The position numbers and the translations under genes are program-made. A stretch of DNA of 64,000 nucleotides from an uncultured Clostridium sp. (GTDB taxonomy: Bacteria > Bacillota > Clostridia > Lachnospirales > Lachnospiraceae), in NCBI GenBank assembly GCA_902496665.1, contig CABVBU010000012.1, positions 3,705 through 67,704 of the forward strand, written 5' to 3'. How positions within the stretch are numbered: position 1 is the stretch's first letter; each line of letters begins with the position of its first letter. The notes under the pieces are model-generated. The model did no database searches. It worked only from the letters and a program-made list of their open reading frames with translations, and had not been told where the DNA came from. Positions 24,378 to 32,791 of this stretch are shown here, piece after piece.

Positions 24378-24641
24378 AATATTCCTCCCTCAAACAGAAA
24401 TGGCTGGCATCCTGTCCTGTTTATGCGCTGCCATTCCGCGTAAATTAGCGGCACCCAGGAATTTTTATCCAGAGCTGCCGCTTTTCATTATTCTGACATC
24501 ATTGTCTATACGGGCATGAAAGAAGCCCAAACATGGTTACTGTTTACACCTTGCGCAGTGACCAAACATGTACAGTATACTCTTCTTCTTTACATTCGTA
24601 AAGCCACTGTTTATAATAATTGCAGAAGTTTTACAGTTGTG

Positions 24642-24772
24642 TTACTGTTCACGCCTTGCGCAAACAGTAACTGATTTTGCCGATGCTTCGCATTCCGAAT
24701 CGGCAAAATCCACTACCACCACTGTATTGTACGGAATTTTCAGTTCAGAAAATTCCTACCCGTGTACAGTAA
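24642..24772 (+). repeat. 131-bp MITE-like element, copy A
   Basis: The element starts TTACTGTTCACG and ends with its near-complement CGTGTACAGTAA (11 of 12 match), so it has terminal inverted repeats. Inside are GATTTTGCCGAT/ATCGGCAAAATC (12 bp, perfect) and GGAATTTTC/GAAAATTCC hairpins. Copy B at 53261-53391 is the same length and differs at one base that I can see. No coding capacity, so non-autonomous. Target duplication is unclear. It lies upstream of the anion permease gene. Confidence 0.8.
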
Positions 24773-24805
24773 CGCGGTTGTTCCTATCCCGCGAGGATAC
24801 GCAGT

Positions 24806-24880
24806 GACTCTGATAGGATTTGTCAGCTTCGCTGACCAGAATCACGCGCCAGGTCTCTCGGATGTTCGACTTGAATTGCA
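24806..24880 (+). repeat. 75-bp dispersed repeat, copy A
   Basis: GACTCTGATAGG, then hairpin GTCAGC-TTC-GCTGAC, CAGAATCACGCG, AGGTCTCTCGGATGTTCGAC and TTGAATT. A diverged copy lies in the opposite orientation at 44803-44879. It follows the MITE-like element by 33 bases. The remaining 24378-24641 contains a partial TTACTGTTTACACC relic at about 24537 and an AGCGGCA/TGCCGCT stem in the azlC leader, but no gene. Confidence 0.6.
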
Positions 24881-24954
24881 GGGCAGCACTTTGTATACAG
24901 TTTTTTTGTCTTCTGCCGCATGCACAATATTTATATAAGGAAGGAAATCGATCC

Positions 24955-26064
24955 ATGTCATTCATAAAAAAAGAACCAGTCCTTTCCGCGGCAGCGGTTC
25001 TGGCGGTCCTCTCCATGTTTTTTGTCGCTCCGTCACCGGAGTATCTGTCCTACATCGACTTTCGCACACTGGCACTCCTCTTCTCCCTGATGACGGTGGT
25101 TGCCGGTCTGAAGGAGATCGGTCTGTTCCGTTATCTCGGGTCATCCCTGCTGGCCGGAATGCATTCCACACGCCAGCTTGCCTTCACCCTGACAGCACTC
25201 TGCTTTTTCTCCAGCATGCTGATCACAAACGATGTGTCCCTGATCACATTTGTCCCGTTTTCCATCCTGATCCTCAATATGGCTGGACTTCCGGAACTCA
25301 TGATCCCCGTGATCGTCCTGCAGACTATCGCCGCGAACCTCGGCAGTATGGCAACACCCATCGGGAATCCACAGAACCTGTATCTCTACTCTTCCTTTGG
25401 CCTCTCTGCCGGTGAGCTTGTGGGATACATGCTGCCGTTAACGGTACTCTCTGCCCTGCTGCTCACAGCTGCCGTTTTTCTGATGAAAAATAAAGCCATC
25501 ACCCTCAGCCGGACCTCCCTTCATCAGGACGGCTGCCCCACGAAGAGTTCTCTGATCTTCTATCTGGCGCTTTTTCTCGTCTGTCTGGGCTGCGTCATTC
25601 GGATCTATTCCTGGCCGGTCATGTTTTTCCTCATCCTGACCGCTGTTCTCATAAAAGACCGCTCGCTGTTTATCCGGGTCGACTACTTTCTGCTCCTGAC
25701 ATTCGTCTGCTTCTTTATCTTTATCGGCAATATGGAACGGATCCCTGCGATCTCCGGACTTCTCACAAAGCTGATCTCCGGTCATGAATTTCCGGCAGGT
25801 GTTCTCTTGAGCCAGTGCATCAGCAATGTCCCCGCGGCGATCCTGCTCTCCGGCTTTACCGACGCGGTGCGTCCTCTGCTTTTTGGCGTGAATGTCGGCG
25901 GTCTCGGGACTCTGATCGCATCCATGGCAAGCGTGATCTCCTACCGGGCCTACGCTGAAATTCCGGAAGCAAAATCCGGAACGTACATGATGGTATTTAC
26001 CCTGTACAATCTCGTATTTCTCATAGTTATGTGCGCGGCGGGGTGGATGCTGCTCTCTCTTTAA
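24955..26064 (+). CDS. SLC13/ArsB-like anion permease
   Basis: A 369-aa membrane protein with about 10 helices, of the ion transporter superfamily. Seen: MLITNDVSLITFVPFSIL and NLGSMATPIGNPQNLYLYS (first discontinuous helix region), and SQCISNVPAAILLSGF with GVNVGGLGTLIASMASVIS (second). This is the SLC13/CitMHS/ArsB pattern; the substrate is likely an inorganic or carboxylate anion but cannot be fixed. I start at ATG 24955, preceded by AAGGAAGG; the frame is open further upstream through repeat DNA, which is not coding. Helix count and length (family about 400-450) suggest a compact member. Confidence 0.8.
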   Translation: MSFIKKEPVLSAAAVLAVLSMFFVAPSPEYLSYIDFRTLALLFSLMTVVAGLKEIGLFRYLGSSLLAGMHSTRQLAFTLTALCFFSSMLITNDVSLITFVPFSILILNMAGLPELMIPVIVLQTIAANLGSMATPIGNPQNLYLYSSFGLSAGELVGYMLPLTVLSALLLTAAVFLMKNKAITLSRTSLHQDGCPTKSSLIFYLALFLVCLGCVIRIYSWPVMFFLILTAVLIKDRSLFIRVDYFLLLTFVCFFIFIGNMERIPAISGLLTKLISGHEFPAGVLLSQCISNVPAAILLSGFTDAVRPLLFGVNVGGLGTLIASMASVISYRAYAEIPEAKSGTYMMVFTLYNLVFLIVMCAAGWMLLSL

Positions 26065-26220
26065 AGCAAGTGTGCAGACGGCTGAAGCGTTACGTCTGCA
26101 ATGTAATTTCATATTGTGGTATAAAATATAATATTTTTTCGCTTCGTGATATTGTTCAGGATTTTTTGATTCTGGGCAATATTTTTTTGCAAATTTCACG
26201 TTAAAACTGGTGGCAAAGTC

Positions 26221-26249
26221 TTGACAGTACGCATATAATTCCATATAAT
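26221..26249 (+). promoter_or_regulatory. Consensus promoter of the crotonase gene
   Basis: TTGACA (26221-26226), exactly 17 bp, TATAAT (26244-26249): a perfect SigA promoter, 57 bases before the start codon. The short leader holds the GGGGAGGAG ribosome binding site. Confidence 0.9.
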
Positions 26250-26305
26250 GAAATCAGTTCCACAATATGGTATATTGAGAGAGTAAATAGGGGAGGAGAT
26301 ATTCT

Positions 26306-27112
26306 ATGGCAGACTTGATCTACGAAGTACACAACCACCTTGCACGCATCACACTGAATCGTCCGAAGCAGCTCAACTGTTTCAGCGAGGAGATGATCCG
26401 TCTCTGGACAGAAGCGTTGGAGGATGTCCGTGACAACGATGATGTATATGCGCTTCTGCTTTCCGGAAACGGAAAAGCGTTCTGCGCAGGCGGTGACGTC
26501 AAGGCAATGGCAGCCGGTGACGGATTCTTCGAAAGTCATGAGGATATCTCCTCCACAGCCCTCGCAAGAAAGAATTCACTCTGGAAGGGAATCCAAAGAA
26601 TTCCGCTTCTTTTAGAAGAAATCGATAAACCGGTGGTTGCCAAGATCCATGGTGCCGCAGTCGGTGCCGGTCTTGACATGGCTCTCATGTGCGATGTGCG
26701 GATCGCCGGGGAGAATGCTTCCATGTCGGAAAGCTATTTTAATGCCGGAATTGTACCTGGTGACGGCGGAGCATATTTCCTGCCCCGTCTCGTCGGCCGG
26801 GACAAAGCTTTAGACCTGTTCTGGACAGCCCGGACCTTAAAGGGAAAAGAGGCCGCGGATATGGGACTCGTTACCCACTGCGTCCCGGATGCAGAGCTTG
26901 ACGCATTTGTGGAGCAGTATATGGAGAAGCTTCTGGCAGCGCCGCAGCAGGCTATGCGCCTCACAAAACGCGCAGTCGTACAGGGTGAGCAGAGTTCTCT
27001 GCGCGCCTCCTTAGATCTTATCTCCTCTTTCATGGGAATCGTCACCGAACTCGACGACTACCGTCAGAGGACCAGCGCCCTCGTTGCGAAAATGCAGCGG
27101 AAAGCGCAGTAA
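26306..27112 (+). CDS. Enoyl-CoA hydratase/isomerase family protein
   Basis: A 268-aa crotonase-fold enzyme acting on an acyl-CoA. Seen: ITLNRPKQLNCF, the oxyanion-hole segment FCAGGDVKAM (about 59-68), HGAAVGAGLDMALMCDVRIA (about 110-129), and NAGIVPGDGGAYFLPRLVG. The last block has Asp-Gly-Gly where bacterial hydratases carry the second catalytic Glu, as in isomerase-like or AtuD/E-like crotonases, so hydration of a simple enoyl-CoA is not assured. Strong consensus promoter, no gene partner, bidirectional terminator behind. Cytosolic. Confidence 0.88.
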   Translation: MADLIYEVHNHLARITLNRPKQLNCFSEEMIRLWTEALEDVRDNDDVYALLLSGNGKAFCAGGDVKAMAAGDGFFESHEDISSTALARKNSLWKGIQRIPLLLEEIDKPVVAKIHGAAVGAGLDMALMCDVRIAGENASMSESYFNAGIVPGDGGAYFLPRLVGRDKALDLFWTARTLKGKEAADMGLVTHCVPDAELDAFVEQYMEKLLAAPQQAMRLTKRAVVQGEQSSLRASLDLISSFMGIVTELDDYRQRTSALVAKMQRKAQ

Positions 27113-27156
27113 AACAGCCCATCAACAATCCTTAATTTCAGATAGAAACCCATCAC

Positions 27157-27199
27157 ACAAAAAGCGGCTCGTCCCATTGCGGGAAGAACCGCTTTTTGT
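27157..27199. terminator. Bidirectional terminator between crotonase and PatB-like genes
   Basis: ACAAAAAGCGG (27157-27167) pairs with CCGCTTTTTGT (27189-27199). The flanking genes converge. Confidence 0.85.
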
Positions 27200-27212
27200 A
27201 TTTATGTATTAA

Positions 27213-28436
27213 CTACTTCTCTTCTCCATGATACTTCTCTGTATGTTTCGTATTGACTGCCTCGCAGATCCTCTTTAAACCTTCCTCAAGAGTTGCGCGT
27301 GGGCATGCAAGGTTCAGGCGGATAAATCCATCTGAATGCTGTACAAACATATTTCCGCCTTCGAGAAGAACGCCTGCCTTGTATGCAAAGAACAGCGGAA
27401 GAACTTCATCCGGTTCAAAATATTTGCTGAGATCTACCCAGGCAAGATACGTTGCCTCAGAAATACGGAAGGTTGCTTTTGGAAGATGCTCTTTTAAGTA
27501 TTCCTGCGTAAATTCAAAGTTTCCATCAAGATAAGCACGTAACTCCTGAAGCCATGCATCTCCGCCCTCGTATGCGGCCTGGGCAGCTGCAATGCTCAAT
27601 GGGTTATCAAAGTTATAATGTTTGGAAAGCCAAATATTTTTTAATCCCTCATCACGGATCATGACATTGGAGATCATGAGACCTGCAAGGTTGAATGTCT
27701 TACTCGGCGCCATGCATGTTACAAGCTTTTTATAGTCCGGCATAACCTTTCCCAGCGGAATATGCTTCTGATCAAGCCGGAGCAGATCGCAGTGGATCTC
27801 ATCAGAAATCACCCACATATTGTTCTTTTCAATGATCTCACCGATTTTCTTTAACTCCTCTTCCTTCCATACACGTCCACTTGGGTTGTGAGGATTGCAG
27901 AGGATAAAGAGCGTTGTTTTCTCATCTGCCGCTTTCTTTTCAAGATCCTCATAGTCAATGGTATAGTATCCATCTGTGTTGATCAGATCGGAGCAAACAG
28001 ACTCGCGGTGGCTGGCATCTGCCGCATATTTAAAATATGCATAGGATGGGGTCAGGAAAAGAACCTTTTCATCCGGTTTGCAGATATATTCAACCATCTC
28101 AAACAGAGCCGGGATAATACCGTTGGACATTACCAGTTCTTTGCGGTCGAATGTCCAGTCGTATTTGCTCTTGCACCATGCCGCGAATGCGTCATAATAG
28201 CTCTTCTCATAAACTCTTGTGTAACCGAAAATACGCTTTTCCAGTCTCTTTTTAATTCCGTCGATGACAACATCCGGTGTGGCAAACTCCATATCCGCCA
28301 CCCACATACGGATAAACTCTTCATCCTTATACGGAAATTTCATGGTCTCATCCGCATGGAAGATATAGTCACGAAAACCATCCGTGTTCATTGCATTCGT
28401 ATGACGTCTGTCAATGATCTCATCAAAATTATACAT
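27213..28436 (-). CDS. MalY/PatB-type aminotransferase (cystathionine beta-lyase-like)
   Basis: A 407-aa fold-type I PLP enzyme. Seen: FIRMWVADMEFATP at the N-terminus (typical of MalY/PatB), FLTPSYAYF, CNPHNPSGRVW, ISDEIHCDLLR, PLP-lysine in APSKTFNLAGLMIS, and FIRLNLACPRATLEEGL. Members cleave the C-S bond of cystathionine or cysteine conjugates and some also transaminate. Cytosolic. It follows the chimeric Opp relic by 50 bases; the relic is unlikely to be functional. Start ATG 28436 with a GCGAGGAAAACG site. Confidence 0.9.
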   Translation of the reverse strand: MYNFDEIIDRRHTNAMNTDGFRDYIFHADETMKFPYKDEEFIRMWVADMEFATPDVVIDGIKKRLEKRIFGYTRVYEKSYYDAFAAWCKSKYDWTFDRKELVMSNGIIPALFEMVEYICKPDEKVLFLTPSYAYFKYAADASHRESVCSDLINTDGYYTIDYEDLEKKAADEKTTLFILCNPHNPSGRVWKEEELKKIGEIIEKNNMWVISDEIHCDLLRLDQKHIPLGKVMPDYKKLVTCMAPSKTFNLAGLMISNVMIRDEGLKNIWLSKHYNFDNPLSIAAAQAAYEGGDAWLQELRAYLDGNFEFTQEYLKEHLPKATFRISEATYLAWVDLSKYFEPDEVLPLFFAYKAGVLLEGGNMFVQHSDGFIRLNLACPRATLEEGLKRICEAVNTKHTEKYHGEEK

Positions 28437-28486
28437 ATCGTTTTCCTCGCAATTTCATTATTTTTACTGTAATGATTCCTATTTAT

Positions 28487-28861
28487 CTACTGGATCATTA
28501 CAGCCTGTCTGATCTTTTTATAATCTTCAAACTCACTGTCTGAGCAGTAGATCATGTGACCCGGGCTTACTTCGTGGTAAGATGGTCTGTTCTCATCACT
28601 GTAATTGTGAATCGACGGGTCATAATGGATTTTTACCCTTTTCTTCTCCTTGATCGGATCCGGTTCCGGGATCGCTGATAAAAGTGACCGTGTATACGGA
28701 TGCAGCGGGTAGCGGAACAGCTCATCCGCATCTGCCATCTCTACAAGCTTTCCAAAGTACATAACTCCGATCCGGTCGTGGGAAAATATCATCCAGATCA
28801 TACCAATACAGACTCCTGTGATCATATGGAAACGTATCGTTTTCATGGAAAGCTTTGTCAT
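28487..28861 (-). pseudogene. Chimeric ORF ending in the C-terminus of an oligopeptide ABC ATPase (OppF-like)
   Basis: A 124-codon frame with a good AAAGGAG site before ATG 28861. The first about 28 residues (MTKLSMKTIRFHMITGVCIG...) are hydrophobic and permease-like. Then SHDRIGVMYFGKLVEMADADELF, HPYTRSLLSAIPEPDP and a C-terminal EVSPGHMIYCSDSE read as the last 95 residues of an OppF/DppF ATPase. OppF normally has about eight residues between SHD and DRIGVMY; they are deleted here, and Walker A, Walker B and the signature motif are all absent. It is a deletion fusion of two ABC-transporter genes and cannot hydrolyse ATP. Confidence 0.7.
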
Positions 28862-28900
28862 TCGTTTTCTCCTTTCCTCTTGTCGTTTTTTGCACAAAAA

Positions 28901-28972
28901 AGAGGGGATGCTGATCTCTTTTTGTACAATATGCTTTGCTATGAACACATTGTACCAATCAGCATCCCCTCT
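28901..28972 (-). terminator. Long inverted repeat upstream of the chimeric ORF
   Basis: AGAGGGGATGCTGAT (28901-28915) and its perfect complement (28958-28972) enclose a further TTGTACAAT/ATTGTAC pairing. On the minus strand the second arm is followed by TTTTTTG, so it can terminate transcription ahead of the ORF, as a leader attenuator or the end of a lost gene. The remainder of 28973-29159 shows no gene. Confidence 0.6.
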
Positions 28973-29159
28973 GTCAAAACGCCTCTTGTTTCCTCAGAGT
29001 GGATTTTTATATTTATTTTTTGAATGAAAATAAACTTTTTTGACCGATCCTCCAAAATTATATCCTTCTCACCAAAAAATCCCCTGATTCTTTTTAGAAT
29101 ATGATTTTTAGGAAACCTGCCAGTTACATTTTTCATACTATCCGGCATTGTTTTTTCCG

Positions 29160-29867
29160 TCAGGTGATCGCCATCATATTGTAAAGTTTCATCACCCGGA
29201 TGTCCTCTTTTGATATTTTTAAAGAGGATAAAAGTGCATCATCCTCTTTCAGTTTTTCTTTTGAGAACAGCATCTTTGCTGCGATCGGCATCATAGGTCT
29301 GGATGAAAACCCATTAAACAGTCCCCATTTTGTATCTGAATCAAGATATGACGCCAGTAACTGGGCGCTTGCCTTCTCCATCGGAGAGTCCTGATTTACA
29401 AGGTGGATATTAGTAACTGCGTTATAATGTTCCATGTATCCCCAGTATGTATTTTCACATTTCTGGTAGTGCGCGTAATCCTTAAAATTCATATACATCA
29501 TAACTTTATCACGGTTTCTTTCGTCTTTTGAGAGAAGGTCAAATACACAGCGTATTAACTGATTGCTCCTTCCATCAAATATATATCCATAAAAACGGTT
29601 TCTTCCCCGAAAGAATGCCGGACAAAACTCGTTCTGCATTTCCTTTCGTTCAAATGATCGCTGTGAGAGAAGCTGCTCTACATGGACACCGATCGCGTCC
29701 GCGATCTCGTAGAGCGTTTCAATGTCCACGGCAATCTCTCCTTTTTCATATTTCGAGATCGTTGATTTACTTTTGCAGATCTTTTCCGAAAGTTCGTCCT
29801 GCGTAAGATTCTTCGCTTTTCTGTAGTTTCTTATAAGTCCTCCGATCTCCCGGTTTAATTCCGACAT
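29160..29867 (-). CDS. XRE family transcriptional regulator
   Basis: A 235-aa DNA-binding protein. The N-terminal Cro/CI HTH (about 8-62) reads IGGLIRNYRKAKNLTQDELS, then EKICKSKSTISKYEKGE and VDIETLYEIADAIGVHVEQL. The remaining 170 residues are an unassigned domain with an aromatic-rich centre (FRGRNRFYGYIFDGRSNQLI) that probably senses a ligand; I do not recognise it. Monocistronic. Neighbours give no clear target. Start ATG 29867 with GGAAGGGAAG upstream. Confidence 0.88.
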   Translation of the reverse strand: MSELNREIGGLIRNYRKAKNLTQDELSEKICKSKSTISKYEKGEIAVDIETLYEIADAIGVHVEQLLSQRSFERKEMQNEFCPAFFRGRNRFYGYIFDGRSNQLIRCVFDLLSKDERNRDKVMMYMNFKDYAHYQKCENTYWGYMEHYNAVTNIHLVNQDSPMEKASAQLLASYLDSDTKWGLFNGFSSRPMMPIAAKMLFSKEKLKEDDALLSSLKISKEDIRVMKLYNMMAIT

Positions 29868-30107
29868 TGTCTTCCCTTCCTTTCCCGTAATAGTACTGCC
29901 AGCGGTCCCTGCTCTTCATCTCTTTCTGTGTTATTGCAAGTGTCGTTAAAATCCAGATTTTGATAAAATATGACTGTTTTCTTTCCTTTTCCCTTTATTT
30001 TAGCACAATACTACTTTAAATTCTATTCCAAATGTAAAATTCATGACCGGACAGCGGTCCATACGTCATAAGGCTAATCACTCATTTAAAAAACTGTCAA
30101 TCCTGAC

Positions 30108-30142
30108 GAGCCAACAAGTCCCCCCTTGTTGGCTCATTTTTT
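30108..30142 (+). terminator. Orphan plus-strand terminator
   Basis: GAGCCAACAAG (30108-30118) pairs perfectly with CTTGTTGGCTC (30125-30135) and is followed by ATTTTTTTATT. No plus-strand gene ends before it (the XRE gene runs the other way), so it may close a small RNA starting somewhere in 29880-30100, or be a relic. No convincing promoter was found. The rest of 29868-30258 shows no gene. Confidence 0.7.
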
Positions 30143-30258
30143 TATTATTCAAATCTGCCAAACTCTTCATTGTCACACTCCAAAAACCGTTATATAATAA
30201 ATACAGTGCCAAAGCACGCACAATTTTCTTATTATCAATTTCTCAGGAGGATTGACCC

Positions 30259-31209
30259 ATGAACGCCAAGACCATTGTATTAAATGCAAAAAAAATGAAC
30301 TTCGACGGAAATCTCGACTTTTCCGTTCTCTCTTCCGACGTGACCGTCTACGATGATACTACCCCGGAACAGCTTTTAGAGCGCATTGAGGGAGCTGATA
30401 TTATCGTCACAAAGGAGATGCCGGTAAATGGTGACCTGATCCGCAAATTCCCGGCTTCCGTGAAGCTGATCTGCGAGGCCGGTACCGGATACAACAATCT
30501 GGATCTCGATGCCGCAAGAGAGATGGGAATCACCGTTTGCAATATCCCGGCATACAGCTCTGAGCGCGTAGCCCACACAGCAGTCATGATGATCTTAAAT
30601 TTGAGCTCCACCATGCAGGTCCAGATGAAGATGCTGGCAAACGGAAACCATGATAACTTTACGAAAAATCTTCAGGTTCCCCATGTTGAGGTAAACGGAA
30701 AGACTTTAGGAATCATCGGTGCCGGACATATCGGAAAGACCGTGATGAAGATCGCGAAAGCACTCGATATGAATATTCTCGTGTATACAAGAACACCGAG
30801 AGCCGACGAGGACGGCATCCGCTATGTAGATCTTGAGACTGTCTTAAAGAACAGTGACTATGTTTCCCTGCACTGCCCGTTAACTCCGCAGACAAAGCAT
30901 ATGATCAATAAAGAGACTCTTGCGCTCATGAAGCCGACTGCCTTCCTGATCAACACTTCCCGCGGTGCTCTCATCGATGAACCGGCTCTGATCGAAGCTC
31001 TTGAAAAGCACCAGATCGCAGGCGCAGGCCTCGACGTTCAGGAAACTGAGCCGCCGAAAGCAGACAACCCGCTCTACACCCTCGACAACGTGATCCTCAC
31101 CCCGCATATGGGCTGGAAAGGACTTGAGACAAGACAGCGTCTCGTTTCCATCCTTGCCGGAAATGTAAAGGGATTCCTTGAGGGAACACCGGTGAATGTA
31201 GTTTCATAA
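30259..31209 (+). CDS. D-isomer specific 2-hydroxyacid dehydrogenase
   Basis: A 316-aa NAD(P)-dependent dehydrogenase reducing a 2-keto acid to the D-hydroxy acid (or the reverse). Seen: AGTGYNNLDLDAA, Rossmann motif LGIIGAGHIGKTVMKIA (about 150-166), FLINTSRGALIDEPAL (catalytic Arg), GLDVQETEPP (catalytic Glu) and LTPHMGWKGLETRQR (catalytic His). Closest in pattern to glycerate/lactate dehydrogenase-like proteins; substrate not determined. Ribosome binding site CAGGAGG. Monocistronic with a strong terminator. Confidence 0.92.
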   Translation: MNAKTIVLNAKKMNFDGNLDFSVLSSDVTVYDDTTPEQLLERIEGADIIVTKEMPVNGDLIRKFPASVKLICEAGTGYNNLDLDAAREMGITVCNIPAYSSERVAHTAVMMILNLSSTMQVQMKMLANGNHDNFTKNLQVPHVEVNGKTLGIIGAGHIGKTVMKIAKALDMNILVYTRTPRADEDGIRYVDLETVLKNSDYVSLHCPLTPQTKHMINKETLALMKPTAFLINTSRGALIDEPALIEALEKHQIAGAGLDVQETEPPKADNPLYTLDNVILTPHMGWKGLETRQRLVSILAGNVKGFLEGTPVNVVS

Positions 31210-31212
31210 CTC

Positions 31213-31259
31213 AAAAAAGGAACTTTTCATCTTTTAAGATGATATAGTTCCTTTTTTTT
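31213..31259 (+). terminator. Terminator of the hydroxyacid dehydrogenase gene
   Basis: AAAAAAGGAACT and AGTTCCTTTTTT form the outer stem, with TCATCT-TTTA-AGATGA inside, ending in a T-run. Confidence 0.9.
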
Positions 31260-31290
31260 GTTACTGTTTGCGCAAAGCGTGAATCGTAAC
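31260..31290 (-). repeat. Solo palindromic repeat related to the MITE end
   Basis: The 31 bases match, in reverse orientation and with a few changes, the first 30 bases of the 131-bp element (GTTACTGTTTGCGCAAAGCG...). It directly abuts a terminator. No further element sequence follows. Confidence 0.55.
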
Positions 31291-31380
31291 CTTTTTTAAC
31301 TACTGTACATAAAGAATCCTTGAAATATTCTCGCAATTCATGTATGATGGAGTTATGATTTGAAAAAAGGAGGACTTCCA

Positions 31381-32520
31381 ATGATTTGTATCAAGAACGG
31401 AACACTTCACACAGCGGTATCAAAGGAAACTTTTATCGCTGACATCCTGATCGACGGCGGGAAGATCGTGAAGATCGGAAAAGGTCTCTCTGCTGACGGC
31501 GCTGAGGTTATCGACGCTACCGGACTCCATGTTTATCCGGGATTTGTTGAGGCCCACTGCCATATCGGTCTTGACGGCTACGGAATCGGCTACGAGGGAC
31601 ATGACTACAATGAACTGAATGACCCGGTAACGCCGCAGGTACAGGCGATCGACGGAATCAACCCGTTTGACCCGTGTATGAAGATGGCCGCGAAAGCCGG
31701 CGTTACCTGCTTCGCAACCGGCCCAGGCAGCTCCAACTCCATTGGCGGAACCTTCGCTGCCATCAAACCGGTTGGAACCCGTGTTGACAATATGATCGTT
31801 AAATTCCCGATCGCTATGAAATGCGCTTTCGGTGAAAACCCGAAACGCTGCTACCAGAAACAGGGAATCTCCAGCCGTATGACAAATGCCGCAAAGATCC
31901 GCGAGGCTTTAAATAAAGCGAAGGTTTACAAGGCAAAAATCGAGGCTGCCGGTGATGATGCCTCCAAGCTTCCGGCTTACGACCAGAAATCCGAAGCTCT
32001 GATCCCGGTATTAAATCATGAGATCCCGTTAAAAGCCCATGCCCATCAGGCAAACGATATTTTCACTGCGATCCGCATTGCGAAAGAGTTCGGTGTCGGT
32101 CTGACTCTGGAACACGTAACAGAGGGCCATATGATCGTGGATGAACTTGCTAAGGAAAATCTCCCACTCGCGGTAGGTCCGACCTTTGGACACGCCTCCA
32201 AATTTGAACTCCAGAATAAGACCTGGGAGACACCTGGCATCCTCGCAAAGGCCGGATGTCATGTTTCCATCATCACGGACGCGCCGGTAACTCCGCTCCA
32301 CTACCTGCCGCTCTGCGCTGGGCTCGCCATTAAAGCCGGTATGGACGAGTATGACGCGCTCCGCGCCGTAACCATCAACCCGGCAGAGCACATCGGTGTC
32401 GCTGACCGTGTCGGTTCCCTGGAAGAGGGAAAAGATGCCGACGTTGTCATCGTCGACGGCTGTCCGTTTGATGTGACAGGCGTGATCAAGCATGTGCTGA
32501 TCAATGGTGAGGAAATCTAA
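31381..32520 (+). CDS. Amidohydrolase (imidazolonepropionase/dihydroorotase-like)
   Basis: A 379-aa metal-dependent amidohydrolase of the TIM-barrel superfamily. Seen: ADILIDGGKIVKIGKGL (beta-sandwich), YPGFVEAHCHIGLDG (HxH metal pair), LKAHAHQANDI (third His), LEHVTEGH (fourth His), SIITDAPVTP (catalytic Asp), and SLEEGKDADVVIVDG at the C-terminus. This is the layout of predicted imidazolonepropionase-like amidohydrolases; the substrate is not evident. ATG 31381 is chosen for AAAGGAGG immediately upstream. Monocistronic, cytosolic. Confidence 0.9.
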   Translation: MICIKNGTLHTAVSKETFIADILIDGGKIVKIGKGLSADGAEVIDATGLHVYPGFVEAHCHIGLDGYGIGYEGHDYNELNDPVTPQVQAIDGINPFDPCMKMAAKAGVTCFATGPGSSNSIGGTFAAIKPVGTRVDNMIVKFPIAMKCAFGENPKRCYQKQGISSRMTNAAKIREALNKAKVYKAKIEAAGDDASKLPAYDQKSEALIPVLNHEIPLKAHAHQANDIFTAIRIAKEFGVGLTLEHVTEGHMIVDELAKENLPLAVGPTFGHASKFELQNKTWETPGILAKAGCHVSIITDAPVTPLHYLPLCAGLAIKAGMDEYDALRAVTINPAEHIGVADRVGSLEEGKDADVVIVDGCPFDVTGVIKHVLINGEEI

Positions 32521-32600
32521 ATCAGCAATAAATTTCGTCAGTATTTCATAACACCTGCAGAATCTGCCGCCGGTAGCTTCTTCCAGGTGCATGACAACGT

Positions 32601-32648
32601 AAAATGGGATTTTGACTATAGATATTCTGCAGTCAGAATCCCATTTTT
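32601..32648 (+). terminator. Terminator of the amidohydrolase gene
   Basis: AAAATGGGATT-TGACT pairs with AGTCA-AATCCCATTTT, followed by TT. It lies about 80 bases after the stop codon. Confidence 0.75.
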
Positions 32649-32726
32649 TCAGCAAGCATCTATAAATTTTCTATTTCAAACCTTCAAGATCTGCCACTGA
32701 CGGCTTTCACCCGATTCATCAACGTA

Positions 32727-32758
32727 AAAGACCAGGAACATCTCTGCCCCTGGTCTTT
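32727..32758 (-). terminator. Terminator of the cell-wall-binding repeat protein gene
   Basis: AAAGACCAGG (32727-32736) and CCTGGTCTTT (32749-32758) are perfect complements; on the minus strand the stem ends CTTTTACG. Confidence 0.65.
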
Positions 32759-32791
32759 CTGAAAATCCTTTATCTTTACCATAAGTCCACA

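Noticed and set aside
24642..24772. CRISPR or tandem repeat array
   Set aside because: The repeats are single dispersed elements with terminal inverted repeats, without regularly spaced spacers; no cas genes occur in the window.
24820..24954. N-terminal extension of the anion permease to 24820
   Set aside because: The extension is encoded by the dispersed repeat, and the ribosome binding site precedes ATG 24955.
28901..28972. T-box riboswitch
   Set aside because: No T-box sequence (AGGGTGG...ACCGCG type) is present; only the long inverted repeat is seen.
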